From Deltaproteobacteria bacterium (lineage in GTDB: Bacteria > Myxococcota_A > Polyangia > Polyangiales > JADJMO01), in assembly GCA_016182965.1 (NCBI GenBank), contig JACPFM010000181.1:1-49336 (forward strand): DNA of 49,336 nucleotides. Reading direction: 5' to 3'. The notes beneath the pieces were generated by a model that ran no database searches, had not been told where the DNA came from, and saw only the letters and a program-made list of their open reading frames with translations. This document shows, one piece after another, positions 1 to 9,500 of the stretch. The translations under genes and the position numbers were made by a program. Position 1 is the stretch's first letter, and each line of letters opens with the position of its first letter.

Positions 1-73
1 GGAGTTCCTCACGCAACGCCGCATTCTCGCGTCGCAGCTCTTCGATGATCCGCTCGTAGGCGGCGCGCTCCAT
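1..73 (-). CDS. Partial N-terminus of a coiled-coil protein, possibly an IS66-type transposase
   Basis: Reading leftward from the ATG at 73, the frame stays open to the window edge (about 24 residues). It begins MERAAYERIIEELRREN and continues as a charged heptad-like helix. IS66-family TnpC proteins start with a leucine-zipper-like helix of this kind, but many other proteins do too, so the family is a guess. The frame is also open upstream of the ATG through a Cys-rich stretch (CPCSRGQCTC) back to a TAG, so an earlier GTG start is possible. The rest of the gene lies outside the window. Confidence 0.3.
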   Translation of the reverse strand, partial: MERAAYERIIEELRRENAALREEL

Positions 74-152
74 TTCCGGCACGCGTGTGCAGGTGCACTG
101 GCCGCGCGAGCAGGGGCAAGTTTCCCGCTAAACACGTACCACTCGGCGAACC

Positions 153-521
153 TCACGGCTCACTCTCTGGGGGGCTGGGCGGGAAGAGGTCCGGATACTG
201 CGCCATCACTGCCCAGACCACCGCGTCGAAGAGATTTGTGTAGATCCTCGCCGCAGCGAGCCGCAACTCGCGAGGCTCATCGTCCGTAACTGAGGGCGCC
301 CCACCGATCGAGGCGAGTAGGTTCCGCGCGATCTCGCGTGAAGGGATCTTCGCTGTGCGGCAGAGAGGAATGCTGGCGGGCGTAAAGTCTCCGCGCAGGA
401 GACGCGCGGCGTTGTCCACGACTTTATTCATGCTCGGCAGAAACTCTGCGAGACCGGGCTCGCTAGCCACATAGTCTCTCACACGCTCCACATGCCGAAG
501 AACTTCATCGAGATCAGTCAT
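153..521 (-). CDS. Small protein coupled to the RHS gene; candidate immunity protein
   Basis: 122 residues starting MTDLDEVLRHVERVRDY, mostly predicted helix, with an acidic Pro-rich end (PPSPPESEP) and no signal peptide or membrane segment. A longer frame exists upstream, but I chose the ATG at 521-519 because it overlaps the stop of the preceding RHS gene as ATGA, a classic translational-coupling arrangement. In RHS and other polymorphic toxin systems the gene immediately after the toxin C-terminus normally encodes the cognate immunity protein, and the size fits. No known immunity family is recognised in the residues, so the role rests on position alone. The start overlap is clearly visible; the function is inference. 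Confidence 0.5.
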   Translation of the reverse strand: MTDLDEVLRHVERVRDYVASEPGLAEFLPSMNKVVDNAARLLRGDFTPASIPLCRTAKIPSREIARNLLASIGGAPSVTDDEPRELRLAAARIYTNLFDAVVWAVMAQYPDLFPPSPPESEP

Positions 522-3500
522 CGCAGACCTCGACACTCGCCGAGGCATACAAAGTATGCGTTGAACGAAAACTCGCCATTGACGTAGGTATTTCCGTCCT
601 TTGCACGATACCGCTTCCCTCGCCCAAAGTACGGAGCGCATTGGTCCGTACAATCATCTGGTGACTCGTCGCCAACGGCCGTGTCATCCTCGTCCTTCGG
701 CACGGCCGGACAGATCTGGCCTGTTGGCACGAAGGGCTCCTCGTATCGGTACGGCTTTCCCGGAGAGTCCGTTGGAAAGAACAGTCCTCCGATCGTGCCC
801 GCGACACCGGCGGCGAACCCCGGCAGCGGCATTGGAATCGCGATCGGACCCCACGGGACAAACCATGGAAGAGGCGGCGCAAACGCTCTTCCGGTGATGT
901 CCACGAGGTTCACGGGATCGGCCTTGCAATAGCCGTAGAGGTTCGTGTCCCCGCCCGCGAACCGAATGGGATCCTTCGCCGTCCACCTCCCGGTCTCCGG
1001 GTGGTAGTCCCGCGCCCCGAACCTCACCAGCCCGGTGTCGCGGTCGTACAGCCCGCCCGCGAAGCCGAACGGCACCGGGTCCCACCCGCTGGCGACGAAC
1101 TCCGTTGCGCTGTTCACGATCCCGAACTCATCGTACTCCATCCGCTGCATCACGGTCCCATCGCTCGCCTTCACGACGAGCCGGACGCTGCCGAGGTGAT
1201 CGGTCAGCACGCGGTAGACCGCGCCCGCGCGCAGCAGGTACTCCGGTACGTTCGGGCGCGTCGCGTACACGTACTGGGTCAGCGTGCCACCGGCGAGCTC
1301 GCCGACGATCCGGAGCTGGCCGTCGTAGACCCATCGCCGCTCGAGCGTGCCGTCCTTGATCTTGCCGACGCGCCGGTTCTGCGGGTCGACCAGGTACTCG
1401 ATCGTCGTGCCGGAGAGCTCGACCTCGCGCAGATTCCCGACCCCGTCGTACGAGTACGTCGTGCCGTCCGACTTCGACGCGAGCTCGCCCGAGGCACGGT
1501 ACGTGTAAGTGACGCCATCGTACGTCTTCAACCGGTCCTGATCGTCGTAGATCGCCGAGATCGTCGTGGCGGAGCTCTCGACGCCGGCCGTCCCGTACAC
1601 CTTCTTCGTGGTGCGCGCACCGTTCGCGCCGTAGCCGTACTCGACCAGGATCTGGTCGCTCGCGTTGGTGACCTTCCACAGCCGGCCCGCGGTGTCGTAG
1701 ACGTAGCCGACCGTCGTGGTCGTTCCGCCGAGGACCGACTCGGTCTTCTTGACGATCCGCCCGAGGCTGTCGCGGAGGACCTGTGTCGCGCCGATCGTCG
1801 GTTCGTAGTTGATCGAGAGCAGATCGGCGCCACCGCTCACGCGGGCGGTGTACGTCGAGAGCTCGCCGTAGGTGTTGTAGGTTCGGACGTCCTCGACGCT
1901 GCCAACCAGGACGTTGGTCAGGAACCCGTTGTTGGCGACGGGCGGGGTGGCGGTCGACTGATTGCGCGTGAGCGTCATCGTCGGCGACCCAACCGGGCCG
2001 GCGGTCGCGAGCTGCCCGTCGGCGTCGTACCGCAGGGCCACCTCGCTCGAGGCGGCGCCTGCGATCACCTTCTGGCTGACGACGCGGAAGTGATTGTCGA
2101 ACGTGCTCTCCAGGACGGTGGTCGTGGGGGTGCCCACCGGCCAGGTCCACGTCGTCGAGGTCGGCAGCGAGCCGTTGTATCCGAAGGAAAGGGAGACCCC
2201 CGGCGTGGCCGGCGCGCCCGCATCCGCGTCGACGCCAGCTTCGGCGTCGGTGCCGGCGTCGCCGCCACCGCCCGCGGCCGGCGACTCGGCGGCGATCGAA
2301 AGCAGGTGGCCGGTCGATGCTTGGTAGGAGTACGTCTTCGTCTCGCCGCGCGAGTCGAAGATCTGGTCCAGCCGACCTGTCATCGGGCTGCCCGTCACGC
2401 GCGTGTAGCGAATCGTCGCGTCGTCCGGCAGCGTGACCTTGGTCATGAAGCGCGTCACGTCGTACTCGTAGGACGTGACGCGCGGAGTCGTCGAGCCGCT
2501 TTCCGGCAGCGGGGCCTTGTACGTTTCGAGCTGGTTCGCAGCGGTGTACCCGAGCTCGTGCAGGGGACGGCCCGGCGGCTTGAGCGTGGCGAGGTTGCCC
2601 GCCAGATCGTAGGTCGCCTCGGTCTGCTGGCCTCCCGGCAACGTCTGCTTCTTCAGGCGCCCGGTCAGATCGTACTCGGTGAACGAGTGCGTGCGGCCGA
2701 GCGCGTCGACCACGCTCTCGAGCGTGCCGTCTTGACCTGTTCCCGTCCGGTAGTTGAGCGTCGTGACGCGGCTGCCCTGCGTCACCGAGGTGAGCTGCCC
2801 GTTGGTCCACCCGTAGTCCACGTCAGCCACGCCCGGGATCTGCAGCTTCGTCGGCCGACCGCGTGAGTCGAGGTTCATCGACGTCTGCCGACCGAGAGAG
2901 GTCCTCGTCACGAGCGAGCCTCCGACGAACTGCCCGGAGGACAGTGTGCGGTTGAGCGTGCGCGTGATGACCGTGTCGCTCGTCGCCACCGGCCCGAAGG
3001 CCCCGTGCACCGTGGTCGTGTCGGTGCGCGTCGAGAAGTTCAGCCAGGTCGCGCCCGTCGGCGTGACCGAGCTCGCCGTCGATGTCGTCAGCGTCATGCC
3101 ACCCGTCGTGCGGGCGGTGGTCTTCATGGGCGCAACCCGACCGAAGAGGGGATCGGTGACCAGGCTCGTATCGTTCGAAGACGTCGTGGCCCCCGCGGTG
3201 CCACCGACCGTCGCGCCGACGAGGGTCTCGGCCATGTCTCCGGCGAGCGTGGTCTTGCGAATCCGCGAGGTGCCGTCGGGGAAGAAGACCGTCGCGAGCT
3301 GCTTGCCGACGTCCGTGCCGGACGTCTTGTCCTCGATGTCGTACTTTGTCTCGAGCCCAAGGCCGTCGGTGAGGGTCACCCGCCAGCCGCCGGCCAGCGA
3401 CGAGCGCAGGAGGTCCAGCGAGCCGCCGGCCGGGTTCGAGTCCTTCGTCAGCGTGCCTTCGGTGGGGTGCCACTCGAAGCGGTGCACGCCGTTCGGCTCG

Positions 3501-6500
3501 GAGTACGTCTTCAAGAGGCCGCCGGCATCGTAGGTGAACGTTCGCGACACCCGGCTGTTGGCGATGTCCTCGGGATCGGCGACCCCGACGAGCCGATCGC
3601 CATCCAGCGTGAGTCTCGTGATCTGACCGTAGCGCGCCACGAGGTCGACCTGAGTAGCCGAGACGTGGTCGATGCGCAGCAATGGTCGAACGTCGCCGCC
3701 GACAGCGTTTTCCAGGTCGCTGATGGAAGCGAGCCGATCGAGCGAGTCATAGGCGAACGAATAGCGCGACTTGCCGGTGAGCGCGTCGCGGGTGGACACC
3801 TGCCGGCCGGCCGAGTCGAAGAGGTAGACTTGCTGCCCGTCGGGGCTGGGCACCGCCGTGCCAGCGAGGCCCACCGCCGCATCGTCTGTGCTTGCCGAGA
3901 TCCGCCAGATCCCGTAGCCGCCACCCGCCAGCAACAGAGAGCCCGTCGGCTCGGCGAACATATCGCCGACCTGGAGGTGACCGTCCCATACGGCTCCATC
4001 GCGGGCCCCCAAGTAATCTGCGCCATTGAGGCCGATCGTCTGAATGATGCCGTCGGTCGAGATGGCGCGAAGTCGAGTAAGTGCCGGCGAACCGTGCCAC
4101 GAATCGAGCTCTCGAATGTAGAGCGTTCCATTGCGAGCCAGTTCGATTCGAGCCGGCCATGTGCTGGCCTCGGTCGCACGGCCGCCGTCACCCGAGATCT
4201 GGCCGGCCCCGCCAGCCACCCGGAAGAGCCGCTGGAGCGGATCGATACGCCAGATCGAGGCGCCGCCGTCCAAAACGTCGCCGCGCATCAAGACGAAGAG
4301 CGTGCCATCAGGCCCTACCGCAAGCGCGCTCGGCAGCGGGTGTGTGTTGGACACGAAGAACTTGACTTCCAATGCGGACTTGCCGTCCAGGGAGCTGTTC
4401 GCGACACCACCCACTTGATCGCTGCCTGTGGCGGCGCCCGCGTACCTCGAAATGAGGCCATCGGGCGCAACACGCCGTACGCAGCCATTTCCCCAGTCGG
4501 CGATGAACATGCTGCCGTCTGGGCCGAAGGCGATGGAAGTGGGTCTTCTCAGCTTGGCGTTCGTCGCGGGTGCCACTCCTTCAGCCGGCTCGAAGCCCTC
4601 GACCCCAGGCGTGCCAACGATCGTCGTCAGCGACGAGCCGTCGACGCGGAGCACTGCGTGGGACAAGTCCGAGACGACGTGAAGCTGCTCACTGGCATCG
4701 AGCGCGAGAGCGTCAAGCTTGTCCACGCCGCTTGGCCGTGCGGAAGGCGCGACCACCTCCGTCGAAACGGGCGGCGAGCCCTCCAGCTTGCGGATCGACG
4801 TGCCTGCTGCGTCGATGAAGTAGATCACTCCAGCCGAAGTTCGCACGACGGCCCTTGCGACCTCGGTCGTCAGGCGTTGCATGACCAGGTCGTTCACCCC
4901 GTCCAGCCGGCGCCGCTCGCCGGTGCCCATCACCAAGGTGCGGGAGGCCTTGTCGAAAGAGTGGTGTTGACCGAAGTCCCATGCTCCCAGCCCCTGACCT
5001 TTGCTGGGCAAGACCCCGATGCCGCCTCGCCACTCGGCCCAGAATGTGAGCTCATCGCTGTACTCCTTCGCCGGTCCCTCGGCGATGGACGTCGCGGCGA
5101 TTCCCCCGCCCGAGGAACCACCATTCCGCACGCCACTGATCATGCCTCCGGCGTTGTAACCGAACAGCGAGGTCGTGCCATAGGAGGCGGCGTAGACGTA
5201 ACCGACTCGGACTTTCAGCGGCTGGCGGCCGTAGATCTTGCGCCCGTAGGCGTCGCGTCCATCCCAGGTGAACACCGCAACCTGATCGGGCCCGGGACCG
5301 AAGGTCTGGGTGAACACCCTGCCGGCGACATGCCACTCGACGATCGCACGCCGCACGTCGGTCGGCATCGCGCCCTCGCTGATGCGGACCTGCGCCGTGT
5401 AGCCGCGCCTGTAGCCCTCGACGCGATCGCTCCAGTACTCGAGGGTGAGGGGCGTGCCGGCGATCGGCAGCCGTTCACCGAGCACTTGGTTCTCGGACAG
5501 AACGATGGAGCCGCACGTCGGGCACGGGTCGGGCGTGGTCCCAGCAATGGGCTTGGGCTTGGGCGGGGTGGCGCCTGCCGGCGGGACGACGCCCCAGTTG
5601 ATGTCCCACGTGCTGAAGTGCGGCAGCGCGACGCGCCAGAGCAGGGAGCCCGCGGCATGGCGCCCAGCGAGCTGCTGGCGCTCCGCCACGCTGATCCCGT
5701 GGCCATCGAGGACGGAGTCGGCGTCGGCGACCCCGTCGCCGGTGACGTCGAGCATGGCCTTCCCGGCGTCAACGCTCACGAGCTTCACGACCAAGCCGTT
5801 GTCGTAGGCCACCCACGTGGCCTTCTTCGGATCGTAGTAACCGAGCGGCGCCACGGAGCCGGCGGGGAAGCCCACCACGGCGTTCACGTAGAACACGACC
5901 GGCTTCGGGGAGCCGGCGGAGTCGACGAATACGACCCGGTCGGCCCCGGCGGCCTCGTCGACGTCGAGCGAGATCGCGTACGTGAAGGCGACGTTCGCCG
6001 GCAGCTCACCCGGCATCCCCGCGAGGCCAGCCCTCGTCACCTCGGTCGCGCGCACGTGCATCGTCGGCGACGGCAGGCTCGAGGCCGAGCCGTCGGTCAC
6101 CCTCTTGGCGACGGTGCCCGGCTGGAAAAGGAGCGTCGCGTGCCGCTCGCCGTCGCCCGGAAGCGGGCTCGGCGTCGCGTCGTCCACCGGAGTGCTCTCC
6201 GCGACGACCCAGGACGAGCCGCCGAGCGTGACTTCGCGCGCCGCGTCCTTCGGCGTGAGCACCACTTCGGGTACGCGCACCCACTGCAGGACCTCCGTAT
6301 CGACCGTGCGCTGCACGGTGACGTGATCGAGCAGCGAGATTCGGACCGTCACGCGACCGCCGCCGTTGACGACGAGATCGTACATGCCGTCGGTTCGCGA
6401 AAGCGTGTAGCCGAGCTCGGTATGCCCGAGGATCTCGACACGCGCCCCGGCGAGCGCTGCGCCAGCCAGGTCGGCTACGCGGCCACGCAGGACGCACGCT

Positions 6501-9500
6501 CGATCGGCCTTGACCTCTCCTGCGGTCACGCCCTTCTGCACCGGGTCGCTGCCGGAGTAGAGGAAGCCGGTCGATTCTTGCAGGCCCGTCGAGACCGTGG
6601 AGCTCGATGCTGCCTCGGCAGGTGCCGACAGCGGCGTGGCCACGGCGACGATGGCGCGCGGGCCGGTGGTGGTGTCGGCCGAAGACGCCGCGAACGCTTC
6701 GACGCGGAACCGGTACGCCGTGCCGGTCGTCAGGTCGGTGGCGTCCCAGGCCAGGGTGGACGCGGCGAGCGTCGCGACCGGTACGTCGTCGCGCAGGACG
6801 CGATAGCCCGCGATCGCGACCAGATGCGTCGCGGCGGCCCACGTGAGGTGGGCGCTGGTCGGTGAGAGCTGCGTCCAGGTCAAGCTCGCGGTGGCCGGCC
6901 AGGTGGGCGCGATGCGCTCACCGCAGGTCCCGGTGAGGACGGGCGCGTGCGCGATCTCCCCCGTCGCGGGATCGCAAGAGTCCGTCGTGCAGTCGTCGCT
7001 GTCGTCGATGACGAGCGGAGCACCGGGCAGGCAAGAGCCCCCGCCGTCGCACGTCTCGGCGCCGTTGCAAAGGTTGGAATCGCTGCACGACGTGCCGACG
7101 GTCGGGTACGTGCAGGCCTCCGCGTTCACGCCGTCGCACAGCGAGCCGCACGCACCGCTGCCCGCGCACGCCGGCCGCACACCGTGCACGGTCCCCGAGA
7201 TCGTGGTGCAAGTCCCGATGGATCCGGCCGCATCGCATGCGGCGCACTGGGCCGAGCAAGCGCTGTTGCAACAAACGCCGTCGACGCATTGACCGCTGCT
7301 GCACTCGCGGCCGGCCCCACAACCGACGCCGTTCGCCTTCTTGGGCACGCATGCTGCGGCGTTGCACCAGTACGTCGACATGCAGCCGGCGTCGTCGGCG
7401 CACGCGGTCCTGCAAAGGTCATCGCCCCCGCACTGAAAGCCGCCACACGGGGTAATCCCATTGGAACGACAGGCCCCGCCGCCGTCGCAGACCTCGGCGT
7501 TCGTCGCCACGCCGTTCAAGCAGCTTCGCCGCGCACACTCGTCGTCGGGATTGGTCCCGTTCGCGATGGGACCGCACTCGCCGTCCGTCCCCGAGCCTTT
7601 CTTGGCCGCCGAGCACGCGACACACGTACCCGCGCAGGCCTCGTCGCAGCAAACCCCATCGACGCAGCTCCCGCTCGTGCACTCGTTCGCCGCTGCGCAC
7701 GTGGCGCCGTTCGCCTTCTTCGCAACGCAGCTCGAGCCAGCGCAGTAGTGCGTCGAGGTGCACCCGCCGTCGTTCGCGCAGGTCGTCCCGCACGTACTGG
7801 CGGTCGCGCACGTGTACGGCGCGCAGGAGATCGAGCTGTTCGAGCGGCACGCGCCCGCCCCGTCACAGACCCACTTGTAGCTGAGCGTGCCCGCGGAGCA
7901 CGCCTGGGCGGCGCATTCGCCGTCGGGATCGGTACCGTTCGTGATCCCCGAGCAGAAACCGTCCGCGGAGCCGGTCTTGCTGGCGAGGCAGCTCCGACAC
8001 GTTCCGACGCAGGCTTCGTTGCAGCAGACGCCCTCGACGCAGCTCCCGCTCAAGCACTCACGGCCCTCGACGCAGGAGAGCCCGGTGTTCTTCTTCGCCA
8101 CGCACGCCGGGGCATTGCACCAGTACCCGGACTTGCAGCCGGCGTCGGACGTGCACGAGCTGGCGCACGTGTTCCACGTCGCGCATTGGTAGGCACCGCA
8201 CGAAGTCGTGCCGTCGCTCATGCACGCGCCGTCGCCGTCGCACACCTCGGCTCGCGTCATCACCCCGGCCGAGCAGCTGGCCGGCTGGCAACCCGAGGGC
8301 GGAACGACACCTTGATCGATCGGCTCGCACGCGCCGTCGACGCCCCAACCCTTCCGGGCCGCGGTGCACGCGTAGCAGGTCGCGGTGCACGCCGAGTTGC
8401 AGCAGACCCCCTCGGTGCAAATACCGCTCGCGCACTCGGCGGCGTTCGTACAACCCGCGCCCAGCGCGAGCTTCGGCGTGCACTGGCTCGACACGCAGCG
8501 CCTGTCCGGGCAGTCGGAGTCCGTCGCGCAGGTGCACCGACCGGCGCTGCAGGTGGCCGAGGCGCACTCCGTGCTCAGCGTGCAGGCAGTGCCGCTCGGG
8601 AGCTGATAGTGGTACCACGCGAGCGCGAGAGAGGTCCACGTGGTGTTGTTCGCGTACTTCTTCACCCCGATCATGTACTCGTCGTCCTGCACGACGGGCA
8701 CGTCACATAACTCGTACGGGCTGTCCCAGGTCGACGAGTAGCAGCTCACGCCCGTCGTCGTCGTCCAAGACCCATCGGTCTTCTTGAAGAGGTGGAGGTC
8801 GAGATCGGCGTCGATCGTGGCCGACGTGCAGCCGGTGGGCGGGCAGTTCGCGGTGGCCTTCCAGGTGATGACCACCCGCAGCCGCCCGTTTCGCGCGGCG
8901 CGAGCCTTCCACTTCGGCGTCAGGTACGAGTCGGAGCCGAAGCTGCTGGGAAAGTACAGGTCGAGCGCCGTCCGCCCGTGTTCGGCGGTCACGTAGCCCG
9001 ACGCCGACACCGCGTAGGCCGGCGACGCGAGCTGTGTCGCCTGGTACGCGTCGACGACCCCGGTACCGATCTTGTGCTCGCCCGAAGGCAAGCCGGTGAG
9101 CGCGGGCTGATCCGCGCGGCCCGTCGCGGTTGCCATGATGATCGCGCGCTTCTGCATCGGCTGCCAGCCCAGCACCGAGTCGCGCGCCTCGATCAGCGAG
9201 GATATCCCAGCGACCAGCGCGGTCGCCGCGCTCGTGCCGGTGAGCGTCGCGTTCGCCGCCGAGAGGCCGTTGGCCGGCGCGGCGACGTGCGGGAGCTCGT
9301 AGTCGCCGTGCGCCGTGAGCGGGTTGCCCCATGCGCTCTCGGTGTGCCAGGTGTCATCGCTGCGGTCGCCGGTGTTGGTGTCGGAGACGCCACCGACCAC
9401 CAGACCGTTGAAGCCGCGGTTCGCCACGTAGTACGCGCCCGGCGTTCCCGGATCGATGCGGCCTGCCGAAGCCACCACGAGGACCGGCGGCCAAGCGCCA

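Noticed and set aside
3005..6865. 1286-codon plus-strand open frame opposite the RHS gene
   Set aside because: Arg/Ala/Gly-rich translation without domains, exactly opposite a gene with clear domains; a GC-rich shadow.
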